Assembly (NCBI GenBank): GCA_947505915.1
Contig: CANNNH010000003.1
Location: 1-40,243 of the forward strand
Origin: Comamonadaceae bacterium
Lineage (GTDB): Bacteria > Pseudomonadota > Gammaproteobacteria > Burkholderiales > Burkholderiaceae
Direction of reading: 5' to 3'
Length of the DNA: 40,243 nucleotides
This document shows, piece by piece, positions 19,417-27,494 of this stretch (its first letter is position 1; the number at the start of each line of letters is the position of its first letter). The notes under the pieces are model-generated. The model saw only the letters and a list, made by a program, of their open reading frames with translations, was not told the DNA's origin and did no database searches. A program made the position numbers and the translations under genes.

Positions 19417-21822
19417 TCAGTTGCGCAGCGGTTTGCCCGTGTTCATCATGCCCATGATGCGTTCTTGCGATTTGGGGTGCTCAATCAAGGCGCAAAAAGC
19501 CTTGCGCTCGAGCGTCATGAGGTACTCCTCGCTGACCAGCGAGCCGGCATCCACATCGCCACCGCACACCACGCCGGCGATCAGGCTGGCGATGTGAAAG
19601 TCGTGCGCACTGATGAAGCCGCCGCCCTGCATATTGACCAACTGGCCACGGATGGTGGCGATACCGTCGCGCCCCGCTACGGCGAACAAACGCCGGGCCG
19701 GCGCCCGGTAGCCGGCCGTGTACATGGCCTTGGCTTGGCTGATCGCAACAAACAGCAACTCGTCTTTGTGCGCGACGATGACATCGCCCTCCAGCAGGTA
19801 ACCGAGCTTGCGGCTTTCGTGCGCGCTGGTGCCCACCTTGGCCATGGCGGCGGCGGCAAAGCCTTCACTCAGAAATGGCATCAGGTCTTTGCCGGTCGAG
19901 CTTTGGGCGTTCTCGGCCGCACGGCGGGCAATGTAGGTCAGCCCGCCCGCACCGGGCACCAGGCCCACACCCACTTCGACCAGGCCCATATAGCTTTCCA
20001 CAGCGGCCACGCGCCGGGCTGAATAAACAGCCATCTCACAACCACCACCGAGCGCCAGACCGCGGATGGCGGAGACCACGGGCACGCTGGCGTAGCGCAT
20101 TTTGAGCATGACTTTTTGCAAGTCGGCTTCAGCTTCTTCAACTGCAGCCACGCCCAGCATCATGAAGGCCGGCAGCATGGCTTGCAGATCGGCACCGGCT
20201 GAAAACATCTCGCCCTCAGACCAGATGACCATGCCTTGAAAACTTTTTTCGGCCAGGTCCACACCGCGTGCCAGTCCGGCGGCGACTTCGGGGCTGATGG
20301 CGTGCATTTTGGTTTTGATGCTGGCGATCAACTCCTCTTCGTCCAGCGTCCACAAACGCATGGCCGCGTCTTCGTGCAAAGTGCGGCCCGTCGTGGCAGG
20401 CGAAGCAGCCTGCGCGCCCGCCACGTCTTCAGGGAAATGCTGGCGCGCATAGACCGGCAGCTTGCGGCGCGGTATGAAGGCTTTCGCGGCCGGGCTCCAC
20501 GAGCCTTGCGGCGTGTGCACACCACCGGCATCGGCCACAGGCCCTTTGAACACCCAGTCGGGCAGCGGCGCGCTGCACAGCGCCTTGCCGGCGTCAATGT
20601 CCTCTTGAATCCAATGCGCTACTTGCAGCCAACCGGCTTCCTGCCAGAGCTCGAAGGGCCCCTGCCGGCTGCCAAAGCCCCAGCGCATGGCCAGGTCGAT
20701 GTCACGCGCAGTCTCGGCGATGCTTTGCAAATGAACTGCCGCATAGTGGAGCTGGTCACGCAAAATGGCCCACAAAAAGCGGGGCTCAGCGCCTTCGGCT
20801 TCGCGCAAAAGTTTGAGTCGCTCACCGGCCGGCTTTTTGAGCATGCGGCCGACCACGTCATCGGACTTGGCGCCGCCGGCCACATAGTCCATGGTCTGCG
20901 GGTCCAGCCGCAGGATGTCGCGGCCCTGTTTTTTGTAAAAGCCGGCACCGGTTTTCTGGCCCAGGCTTTTGGCTTCCAGCAACTTGGCCAGCACCGGCGG
21001 CGTGGCGTAAAGCGCGGTAAACGGGTCGGCGGTCTTGCCGGGGCCCAGGTTGTCTTGCAGGGTGCGGATCACGTGCGCCATGGTGTCCAGCCCGACCACG
21101 TCGGCCGTGCGGAAAGTGCCCGAGCTGGCGCGGCCCAGTTTTTTGCCGGTCAGGTCATCGACCACGTCATAGCTCAGGCCGAAGTGTTCGGCCTCGTGCA
21201 TGGTGGCCAGCATCCCGGCCACGCCGACGCGGTTGGCCACAAAGTTCGGGGTGTCGAGCGCACGCACCACGCCTTTGCCAAGCGTGCTGGTGACAAAGGC
21301 TTCCAAGGTGTCGAGCACGTCGGCGCCGGTGCTGGGGGTATTGATCAATTCAACCAAGGCCATGTAGCGCGGCGGGTTGAAAAAATGAATGCCGCAAAAC
21401 CGCGGCTTGATCGCTTCGGGCAAAGCCTGGCTCATCTCGGTGATCGACAGCCCCGAGGTGTTGCTGGCGACGATGGCGTGTGGCGCAATAAAAGGGGCTA
21501 TCTTTTCGTAGAGCGCTGTCTTCCAGTCCATGCGCTCGGCAATCGCCTCGATGACCAGATCGCAGCCCTTGAGAAGCGCCAGGTGCTCTTCGTAGTTGGC
21601 CGGCTCAATCAGCGCCGCATCTTCAGGCACGCCCAGCGGCGCAGGCTTGAGTTTTTTCAGGCCTTCAATGGCCTTGATGGCGATGCCGCTTTTCGGGCCT
21701 TCAGCGGCCGGCAGGTCAAACAGCAGCACCGGCACCCGCAGGTTGGCCAGATGGGCGGCGATCTGCGCACCCATCACGCCTGCGCCCAGCACGGCGACTT
21801 TTTTCACTGAAAAACGTGACAT
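19417..21822 (-). CDS. 3-Hydroxyacyl-CoA dehydrogenase / enoyl-CoA hydratase
   Basis: 801-residue bifunctional beta-oxidation enzyme. The N-terminal NAD-binding domain starts VAVLGAGVMGAQIAAH (G13, G15, G18). GIHFFNPPRYMALVELI holds the catalytic His, and two C-terminal HAD domains follow to about residue 500. A crotonase domain comes last (about 530-790), with FSAGADLQAML and GLALGGGCEMAV. This HAD-then-hydratase order is reversed relative to E. coli FadB and is like the FadN-type proteins. AGGAAAG precedes the ATG. It sits 14 bp after the DUF2147 gene in the TetR-led operon. Confidence 0.93.
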   Translation of the reverse strand: MSRFSVKKVAVLGAGVMGAQIAAHLANLRVPVLLFDLPAAEGPKSGIAIKAIEGLKKLKPAPLGVPEDAALIEPANYEEHLALLKGCDLVIEAIAERMDWKTALYEKIAPFIAPHAIVASNTSGLSITEMSQALPEAIKPRFCGIHFFNPPRYMALVELINTPSTGADVLDTLEAFVTSTLGKGVVRALDTPNFVANRVGVAGMLATMHEAEHFGLSYDVVDDLTGKKLGRASSGTFRTADVVGLDTMAHVIRTLQDNLGPGKTADPFTALYATPPVLAKLLEAKSLGQKTGAGFYKKQGRDILRLDPQTMDYVAGGAKSDDVVGRMLKKPAGERLKLLREAEGAEPRFLWAILRDQLHYAAVHLQSIAETARDIDLAMRWGFGSRQGPFELWQEAGWLQVAHWIQEDIDAGKALCSAPLPDWVFKGPVADAGGVHTPQGSWSPAAKAFIPRRKLPVYARQHFPEDVAGAQAASPATTGRTLHEDAAMRLWTLDEEELIASIKTKMHAISPEVAAGLARGVDLAEKSFQGMVIWSEGEMFSAGADLQAMLPAFMMLGVAAVEEAEADLQKVMLKMRYASVPVVSAIRGLALGGGCEMAVYSARRVAAVESYMGLVEVGVGLVPGAGGLTYIARRAAENAQSSTGKDLMPFLSEGFAAAAMAKVGTSAHESRKLGYLLEGDVIVAHKDELLFVAISQAKAMYTAGYRAPARRLFAVAGRDGIATIRGQLVNMQGGGFISAHDFHIASLIAGVVCGGDVDAGSLVSEEYLMTLERKAFCALIEHPKSQERIMGMMNTGKPLRN

Positions 21823-21836
21823 GAAGAGCTTTCCTT

Positions 21837-22271
21837 TTATTGCACACGCTGCCAGAGTTGGTTGCGGTAGAAGGGGCCGATGTAGCCGCGCACCTGAAGT
21901 TTTTTGCCGCCCTCGATAGGCGTCAATCGCAGTTTGTAGACCTTGCCGTTTTCCGGATCAATGATGGTGCCGCCCTCCCAGATGTCCTCGCTGGCGGCTT
22001 TGACCGCGCCACGGATGATCTCCATGCCGACCTTGGGCTTGTCCTTGCGGTCGTCTGTGCACAGCGAGCAATTGGGCTCGCTGCTGGTCTTGAGCAAACT
22101 GCGATCAACCACGCCATTGAGCCCGCCCTTGCCGTTGTCTTTGATGCTGATCTCGGCCTTGGCTTCGCCGGTGTTGTCGTCAATGCTGCGCCACAAGCCG
22201 GCGGGCGTCATCTGGGCCAGGGCCGGCAGGGCGAATGCAGCGAAGAAAAGAGGGGCAAGGATTTTTTTCAT
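21837..22271 (-). CDS. DUF2147 exported protein
   Basis: 144-residue DUF2147 protein with a clear signal peptide (MKKILAPLFFAAFALPALAQ, cleavage about residue 20). Mature landmarks are GLWRSIDDNTGEAKAEI, EIWE-like DIWEGGTIIDPENGKVY and LQVRGYIGPFYRNQLW. A Cys pair in NCSLCTDD could form a disulfide in the periplasm. Function is unknown; the family often accompanies fatty-acid degradation genes. It lies between the acyl-CoA dehydrogenase and the bifunctional gene with gaps of 23 and 14 bp. Confidence 0.88.
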   Translation of the reverse strand: MKKILAPLFFAAFALPALAQMTPAGLWRSIDDNTGEAKAEISIKDNGKGGLNGVVDRSLLKTSSEPNCSLCTDDRKDKPKVGMEIIRGAVKAASEDIWEGGTIIDPENGKVYKLRLTPIEGGKKLQVRGYIGPFYRNQLWQRVQ

Positions 22272-22294
22272 GATGTCGCTTTCTTTGAGTTGAT

Positions 22295-24091
22295 TTAGAC
22301 CAGGGCCGCATCGGTGTCCATGAGCACGCTGGCGCCATTGCGGGCCGTGCGCATCAATGTGGCGGTTTCAGGGAAAAGCTTGGCAAAGTAAAAACGCGCA
22401 GTTTGCAACTTGCCCAGGTAAAAGCTGTCGGTGTTACCGGCCGCAATTTCACGCAGCGCCACCTGCGCCATGCGCGCCCAAAAGTAACCGAACACCAGAT
22501 GACCGGCCACGCGCAGGTAGTCCACCGCCGCAGCGCCCACTTCGTCAGGGTTTTGAAATCCTTTGAAGCCGATCTCGGTGGTGAACTTGGTCATCTGCTC
22601 GCCGAGTTGCGCCAGCGGGTTGATGAACTCGGCCATTTTTTCGTTCACGCCCTCTTCAGCCACCAGCGCGCCAATCAGCTTGCCGAACTTGGTCAGCGTG
22701 GCGCCGTTGTTACCCAGCACCTTGCGGCCTAGCAAGTCCAGCGACTGGATGGTGTTGGTGCCTTCATAAATCATGTTGATGCGGTTGTCGCGCACATGCT
22801 GCTCCATGCCCCATTCTTTGATGAAGCCGTGGCCGCCGAAGACCTGCATGCAAGCGTTGGTGGCAATGTGCCCGTTGTCGGTCAGAAAGGCTTTGACGAT
22901 GGGCGTGAGCAAGGCCACCATCTCAGCTGAATCCTTGCGCACTTTCTCATCAGGGTGGTGAAGTTCCTTGTCGATCAGCACAGTACAAAAAATCACCAGC
23001 GCCCGGCCGCCTTCGGCATAGGCTTTGGCGGTCAGCAGCATCTTGCGCACATCGGGGTGCACGATGATCGGGTCGGCCGGCTTGTCTTTGGCCTTGGTGC
23101 CTGAGAGCGAGCGCATCTGCAGCCGGTCTTTGGCGTAGGCCAGCGCGTTCTGGTAAGCCACTTCGGTCAGTCCCAAGGACTGGTTGCCCACACCCAGGCG
23201 GGCAGCGTTCATCATCACAAACATGGCGGCCAGACCTTTGTGCGGCGCGCCCACCAGCGTGCCAATGGCGCCGTCCAGCACCATCTGACAAGTTGAGTTG
23301 CCGTGGATGCCCATCTTGTGCTCGAGCCCGCCGCAGTAAATACCGTTGCGGCTGCCCAGCGCACCGTCTGCGCTGACATTGAACTTGGGCACTAAAAAGA
23401 GGCTGATGCCTTTACTGCCGGGCGGCGCATCGGGCAAACGCGCCAGCACCAGGTGCACGATGTTGGCCGCCATGTCGTGCTCGCCGGCACTGATGAAAAT
23501 CTTGTTGCCTGTCAGCGCGTAACTGCCGTCCGGCTGCGGCTCGGCGCGGGTGCGCAAAAGGCCCAGGTCGGTGCCGCAGTGCGGCTCGGTCAGGCACATG
23601 GTGCCGGTCCATTCGCCGCTGGTGAGCTTGGGCAGGTAAAGCGCTTTTTGCGCTTCGCTGCCGTGCGCATGCAGGGCCTCGTAAGCGCCGTGCGACAAGC
23701 CGGGGTACATGGTCCAGGCCTGGTTGGCAGAGTTCAGCATTTCATAGAGGCACAAGTTCAGCGCAAAAGGCAGGCCCTGGCCGCCGTAGACCGCGTCTGC
23801 CGACAGCGAGGCCCAACCGCCTTCGATGTATTTGGCATAAGCCTCTTTGAAACCCTTGGGCGTGCGTACTTCATGCGTGGTTTTGTCCAGTGTGCAACCT
23901 TCGGCGTCGCCGCTGATGTTGAGCGGAAAAGTCACCTCGGCGGCAAACTTGCCGGCCTCTTCCAGCACCGCGTTGATGGTGTCGGCATCGACTTCGGCAT
24001 GCTGCGGCAGGTGTTTGTAGTCGTCGGTGACTTTGAGCACTTCGTGCAAGACAAACTGCATGTCGCGCAAGGGCGGGGTGTACTGAGCCAT
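22295..24091 (-). CDS. Acyl-CoA dehydrogenase, long (DmdC/AidB-like) type
   Basis: 598-residue FAD flavoenzyme for the first beta-oxidation step. Motifs are MCLTEPHCGTDLG (FAD/substrate loop), GNKIFISAGEHD, QVFGGHGFIKEWGMEQHVRD and IYEGTNTIQSLDLLGRK, whose Glu near residue 443 is the expected catalytic base. At about 600 residues it belongs to the longer subgroup that includes 3-methylmercaptopropionyl-CoA dehydrogenase (DmdC) and many Burkholderiales fatty acyl enzymes; the substrate is not settled by sequence. GGGAG lies 6 nt before the ATG. It follows the TetR gene by 45 bp. Confidence 0.93.
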   Translation of the reverse strand: MAQYTPPLRDMQFVLHEVLKVTDDYKHLPQHAEVDADTINAVLEEAGKFAAEVTFPLNISGDAEGCTLDKTTHEVRTPKGFKEAYAKYIEGGWASLSADAVYGGQGLPFALNLCLYEMLNSANQAWTMYPGLSHGAYEALHAHGSEAQKALYLPKLTSGEWTGTMCLTEPHCGTDLGLLRTRAEPQPDGSYALTGNKIFISAGEHDMAANIVHLVLARLPDAPPGSKGISLFLVPKFNVSADGALGSRNGIYCGGLEHKMGIHGNSTCQMVLDGAIGTLVGAPHKGLAAMFVMMNAARLGVGNQSLGLTEVAYQNALAYAKDRLQMRSLSGTKAKDKPADPIIVHPDVRKMLLTAKAYAEGGRALVIFCTVLIDKELHHPDEKVRKDSAEMVALLTPIVKAFLTDNGHIATNACMQVFGGHGFIKEWGMEQHVRDNRINMIYEGTNTIQSLDLLGRKVLGNNGATLTKFGKLIGALVAEEGVNEKMAEFINPLAQLGEQMTKFTTEIGFKGFQNPDEVGAAAVDYLRVAGHLVFGYFWARMAQVALREIAAGNTDSFYLGKLQTARFYFAKLFPETATLMRTARNGASVLMDTDAALV

Positions 24092-24136
24092 GAAAATCTC
24101 CCTGAAAAAACAATAGGTTCACAAACTAAAAAAGCG

Positions 24137-24805
24137 TCAGCGCTTGCGGCTGGCCGTACTGCCGTAGCGCTCCAGAATGCCTTCAAACGCCTGCTCGGCG
24201 CGCGCCATCGAGCCGGGCGTCTTGAGAAAGCGCGCCTCGTAGTGCAGGGCCAAAATAATGGCGTGTATTTCAAAAGCGATTTGCTCCGCTTGGGCATCGG
24301 CCCGCAGATGGCCGGCTTCGCGTGCCATCTGCACGGCGCGGTTCAGAGCCGACATCCAGGCCTGTACCGAGGACGCCAGCGCATCACGCACCGGCCCGCT
24401 GCGGTCGTCAAACTCAACCGCGCCACTGATGAAAATACAACCCGACTGCAGCTCGACAGCGACCCGCTTCATCCAGTTGGCAAACAGCGCACGCACCCGC
24501 GGCAAACCGCGTGGCTGGGCCAATGCGGGTCTGAAAACTTCATCTTCAAAACGACGGTAGTACTCACGCACCACCGAGATCTGCAACTCTTCGCGCGAGC
24601 CGAAGTGCGCAAACACGCCCGACTTGCTCATGCGCATGACCTCGGCCACGGCGCCAATGCTCAGGCCCTCCAGGCCGATCTGCGTGGCCAGGCCCAGCGC
24701 GGCGTCAATGATGGCGGCTTTGGTTTGCTGGCCCTTGTGCTGGCCGCGGCCGGTAGCTTCAAATGGCGCAGGAACTGATGTGAGTTGCAAAGAAGTGGCA
24801 GACAT
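24137..24805 (-). CDS. TetR-family regulator of the beta-oxidation operon
   Basis: 222-residue TetR/AcrR regulator. The DNA-binding domain spans about residues 27-73 (AIIDAALGLATQIGLEGLSIG, then VMRMSKSGVFAHFGSREELQ). The C-terminal ligand domain has EQIAFEIHAIILALHYEARFL. It is the first gene of the leftward fatty-acid operon, and a perfect palindrome lies 12 bp upstream of its ATG over the likely transcription start. Autorepression and acyl-CoA-type induction are therefore likely, by analogy with other TetR fatty-acid regulators. The ligand is not known. Confidence 0.9.
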   Translation of the reverse strand: MSATSLQLTSVPAPFEATGRGQHKGQQTKAAIIDAALGLATQIGLEGLSIGAVAEVMRMSKSGVFAHFGSREELQISVVREYYRRFEDEVFRPALAQPRGLPRVRALFANWMKRVAVELQSGCIFISGAVEFDDRSGPVRDALASSVQAWMSALNRAVQMAREAGHLRADAQAEQIAFEIHAIILALHYEARFLKTPGSMARAEQAFEGILERYGSTASRKR

Positions 24806-24817
24806 GGCAGGAAGAAA

Positions 24818-24831
24818 AGAACGATCGTTCT
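24818..24831. promoter_or_regulatory. TetR operator palindrome
   Basis: AGAACGATCGTTCT is a perfect 14-bp palindrome 12 bp upstream of the tetR ATG. It overlaps the predicted start site of the promoter at 24832-24861, as expected for autorepression. Confidence 0.75.
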
Positions 24832-24861
24832 ATTTTGCATTCATTTGCGCACTGCCGTCAA
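24832..24861 (-). promoter_or_regulatory. Probable promoter of the fatty-acid operon
   Basis: On the minus strand TTGACG (24856-24861) and CAAAAT (24832-24837) are separated by 18 nt. The predicted start falls inside the palindrome. Confidence 0.5.
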
Positions 24862-24904
24862 CCTCCTTACCCCTTTGGTGCGACAGGGTTTTAGCGCGCC
24901 CATG

Positions 24905-24930
24905 AAAAAGGCCCGCACGGGGCGGGCCTT
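24905..24930 (-). terminator. Terminator of the acid-sugar operon
   Basis: A perfect 9-bp stem, AAGGCCCGC (24908-24916) and GCGGGCCTT (24922-24930), has a 5-nt loop. Read on the minus strand it ends in CCTTTTTC. It starts 22 nt after the FAH gene stop. Confidence 0.88.
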
Positions 24931-24951
24931 GGCGCTGAGGAGCGGCCAAGC

Positions 24952-25800
24952 TCAGAGCTTGAAGGGCACCACAGTTTGCTGCTGCTCGCCCAGGCTCTCG
25001 ATGCCCACGCGCATCACATCGCCTTTTTTCAGGTAGACAGGTGGCTTCATGCCCAGACCCACGCCCGGTGGTGTTCCGGTGCAGATCACGTCACCCGGTT
25101 CGAGCGTCATGAACTGGCTGACGTAGCTGACGATTTTGGCCACGCTGAAAATCATGGTCTTGGTCGAGCCGTTTTGCACGCGCTTGCCGTTGACTTCCAG
25201 CCACATGGCGAGCTTTTGCGGGTTGGGCACTTCGTCGCGCGTGACCAGCCAGGGGCCGATCGGGCCGAAAGTGTCGCAACCCTTGCCCTTGTCCCAGGTG
25301 CCGCCACGCTCGATCTGGAACTCACGTTCGCTGACGTCGTTGATGGTGCAGTAACCGGCCACAAAGTTCAGCGCGTCTTTTTGCGACACATAGCGTGCGC
25401 GCGTGCCAATGACCACGCCCAGCTCGACTTCCCAGTCGGTCTTGAGCGAGCCCTTGGGCAACATGACAGCATCGTCCGGACCCTGGATGCAAGAGGTGGC
25501 CTTCATGAAGATGATGGGCTCTTTCGGAATCGGCAGACCGGCTTCGGCAGCGTGGTCCACGTAGTTCAGGCCGATGGCGATGAACTTGGGCACAGCGGCG
25601 ACCGGGCAGCCCATGCGGGGTTTGCCGCGAACCAGCGGCAGCTTGTCTGTTTTGAGCTTGCGCAATTTCGCCAGCGCGGCGTCTCCGAGCTGCGTCGGGT
25701 CGATGTCTTTGATGACGTCGCTCAGGTCACGCAGCTTGCCATCGGCATCGATCAGGCCCGGTTTTTCCTTGCCGGGGTTGCCATAACGAACGAGTTTCAT
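24952..25800 (-). CDS. FAH-family hydrolase (2,4-diketo-3-deoxy acid hydrolase-like)
   Basis: 282-residue fumarylacetoacetate hydrolase-superfamily enzyme. Metal ligands are visible as E124, E126 (WEVELGVVIG) and D155 (CTINDVSERE). FIAIGLNYVDHAAE, FGPIGPWLVTRDEV and ICTGTPPGVGLGMKPP are typical. Such proteins are often labelled ureidoglycolate lyase, but relatives in L-fucose and L-rhamnose oxidation hydrolyse 2,4-diketo-3-deoxy acids to pyruvate and a hydroxy acid. The neighbouring sugar-acid dehydratase and KDF-type dehydrogenase make that role the more likely one. It is the last gene of its operon, followed by a strong terminator. Confidence 0.88.
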   Translation of the reverse strand: MKLVRYGNPGKEKPGLIDADGKLRDLSDVIKDIDPTQLGDAALAKLRKLKTDKLPLVRGKPRMGCPVAAVPKFIAIGLNYVDHAAEAGLPIPKEPIIFMKATSCIQGPDDAVMLPKGSLKTDWEVELGVVIGTRARYVSQKDALNFVAGYCTINDVSEREFQIERGGTWDKGKGCDTFGPIGPWLVTRDEVPNPQKLAMWLEVNGKRVQNGSTKTMIFSVAKIVSYVSQFMTLEPGDVICTGTPPGVGLGMKPPVYLKKGDVMRVGIESLGEQQQTVVPFKL

Positions 25801-25860
25801 GCTTTCTCTTCTTTCTTGGGGTTAACAAAAAAATCTGGGCGGCTGCAATACGGCTGCCGG

Positions 25861-26616
25861 TCAATACGTCGAGCGCCCGCCCGACAGGTCAAACACGGCG
25901 CCGGTTGAAAACGAGCAGTCGTCAGTGCACAGCCAGGCCACCATGGCGGCAACTTCTTCGGGCGTGCCGAAGCGACCCATTGGAATTTTCGACAACATGA
26001 AGGCAATGTGCTCCGGCGACATCTGGTCAAAAATCGCCGTCTTCACGGCCGCAGGCGTGACGCAATTGACACGCACGCCAGTATCGGCGAGTTCCTTGCC
26101 CAGCGACTTGGTCAGCGCAATCACCGCCGCCTTGCTGGCGCTGTAGGCGCTGGCGTTCGGGTTGCCGTCCTTGCCGGCCACCGAGGCGATGTTCACAATG
26201 CGGCCCGAATTGCGCGCGCGCATCAGCGGCACCACTTCGCGGCAGCAGTAAAACAGGCCGTTGAGGTTGACTTGCATCACCTGCAGCCATTGCTCGGGCG
26301 GGTAGTCCCAGACCTTGACGTTAGGCCCGGTGATACCGGCGCAGTTGACCAGCGCATCGACCACCGGACGTTTTGCCACGGTCTGCCGCACGGCATCGAC
26401 CACGCTGGCGTGCTCGCTCACATCGACCACGACAGTCTGCACCTTGCCGGCCAGTGGGCCCAGCGCCTTCTGCGCTGTGGCCATGGCGGCAGCGTCACGG
26501 TCCCACCAGGTGACTTCAGCGCCTGAAGCCAGAAACCGCTGCGTGATGGCGAGACCCAGGCCGGCAGCACCGCCGGTGACGATGGCATGACGGGCATTGA
26601 GATCGAGTTGGTTCAT
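25861..26616 (-). CDS. SDR-family oxidoreductase 1
   Basis: 251-residue short-chain dehydrogenase/reductase. NAD(P) binding uses TGGAAGLG, followed by NCAG and NIAS, and the catalytic pair is in YSASK (SVAGKDGNPNASAYSASKAA). WWDRD after beta-2 supplies an acidic residue suggesting NAD preference. It probably oxidises a sugar or sugar acid, because it lies in an operon with a sugar-acid dehydratase and an FAH hydrolase. The last residues FDLSGGRSTY match the SDR C-terminal loop. The gap to the next upstream gene (119 bp) is filled by a repeat pair. Confidence 0.9.
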   Translation of the reverse strand: MNQLDLNARHAIVTGGAAGLGLAITQRFLASGAEVTWWDRDAAAMATAQKALGPLAGKVQTVVVDVSEHASVVDAVRQTVAKRPVVDALVNCAGITGPNVKVWDYPPEQWLQVMQVNLNGLFYCCREVVPLMRARNSGRIVNIASVAGKDGNPNASAYSASKAAVIALTKSLGKELADTGVRVNCVTPAAVKTAIFDQMSPEHIAFMLSKIPMGRFGTPEEVAAMVAWLCTDDCSFSTGAVFDLSGGRSTY

Positions 26617-26645
26617 ATAGTTTTATCAGAGGTAAAAAAGAGGGG

Positions 26646-26711
26646 ATAGATTCCTGCCTGCGCAGGAATGACGGTGCATTTTCCGTCATCCTCGCGCACG
26701 CGGGGATCCAT
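26646..26711. repeat. Head-to-head pair of dispersed palindromic elements (dRS3-like)
   Basis: Element 1 (26646-26674) contains ATTCCTGC-CTGC-GCAGGAAT and ends in GACGG. Element 2 (26679-26711) is inverted and nearly identical to the copy at 9580-9613. Together they form one long stem-loop inside an operon. The ATTCC-N10-GGAAT core resembles the Neisseria dRS3 unit (ATTCCC-N8-GGGAAT). It could attenuate, or protect mRNA of the distal SDR and hydrolase genes. Confidence 0.75.
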
Positions 26712-26735
26712 GACTTTGCATGCCGACATCTGCGC

Positions 26736-27470
26736 TTAGATCGTCATCCCGCCGTCCACCGCAAAGATCTGTCCGCTGGCGAACACCGACTCGTCGCTGG
26801 CCAGATACACCACAATCGGCGCGATCTCAGGAGCCTGGGCCAGGCGGCCCATGGGTTGGCGAGCTATGAAGTCTTTGCGGGCCTGCACCGGGTCGGCGTA
26901 GCTGTTGATGCGGTCCTGCAATGAAGGCGTGTCCACGGTACCGGGGGCAATGGCGTTGCAGCGAATGCCTTTGCCGACAAAATCGGCCGCCACCGATTTG
27001 GTCAGCCCCACCACGGCCGCCTTGCTGGTGCCATAGATAAAACGGTTCGGCAGCCCCTTGAGGCTGCTGCACACGCTGGCCATGTTGATGATGCTGCCGC
27101 CCCCGCCCGCCAACATGCCGGGCAGCACGGCCTGGATCATCCAGTACTGCGCACGCACATTGAGATTGAAAGCAAAATCCCACTCCTCATCGCTGGCCTG
27201 CTGGATGCTGCCGTTGTGCACAAAGCCGGCGCAGTTGAACAGCACCTGCAGCGGCGGCAAGGTGGCGACCAGGCTTTGAATAGCCGACTTGTCCAGCACA
27301 TCAAGCACGGCAGTGCGCACATTGGCCACACCTTCGTAGGCGACCAGCAGTTTCGGGTTAAGGTCGGTGGCGATGACCTGCGCGCCCTCAGCAGCCATGG
27401 CCAGCACGCTGGCCTTGCCGATGCCCTGGCCGGCGGCTGTCACGAGTGCGGTTTTGCCTTGAAGTCTCAT
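26736..27470 (-). CDS. SDR dehydrogenase, 2-keto-3-deoxy-L-fuconate dehydrogenase-like
   Basis: 244-residue SDR with TAAGQGIG, the acidic ATDLN motif (NAD preference), NCAG and YGTSK. The run KAAVVGLTKSVAADFVGKG, then RCNAIAPGTVDTPSL, is the hallmark of the BDH2/DHRS6 and 2-keto-3-deoxy-L-fuconate dehydrogenase group. Predicted role: oxidise the 2-keto-3-deoxy sugar acid at C4 to the 2,4-diketo acid that the FAH-family enzyme then cleaves. It lies 24 bp after the dehydratase gene, consistent with consecutive pathway steps. Confidence 0.87.
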   Translation of the reverse strand: MRLQGKTALVTAAGQGIGKASVLAMAAEGAQVIATDLNPKLLVAYEGVANVRTAVLDVLDKSAIQSLVATLPPLQVLFNCAGFVHNGSIQQASDEEWDFAFNLNVRAQYWMIQAVLPGMLAGGGGSIINMASVCSSLKGLPNRFIYGTSKAAVVGLTKSVAADFVGKGIRCNAIAPGTVDTPSLQDRINSYADPVQARKDFIARQPMGRLAQAPEIAPIVVYLASDESVFASGQIFAVDGGMTI

Positions 27471-27494
27471 GCTGTGTTTCCTTGCGAGTTGTAT

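Noticed and set aside
20236..21810. 524-codon open frame opposite the bifunctional beta-oxidation gene
   Set aside because: It is antisense to a clear two-domain enzyme and has low-complexity composition and no recognisable domain.
23453..24778. 441-codon plus-strand frame opposite the acyl-CoA dehydrogenase and tetR
   Set aside because: It crosses two well-supported genes and has no domain signal.
24952..25800. Ureidoglycolate lyase for the FAH-family gene
   Set aside because: No allantoin or purine-degradation genes are nearby. The sugar-acid dehydratase and KDF-type SDR fit a diketo-acid hydrolase better.
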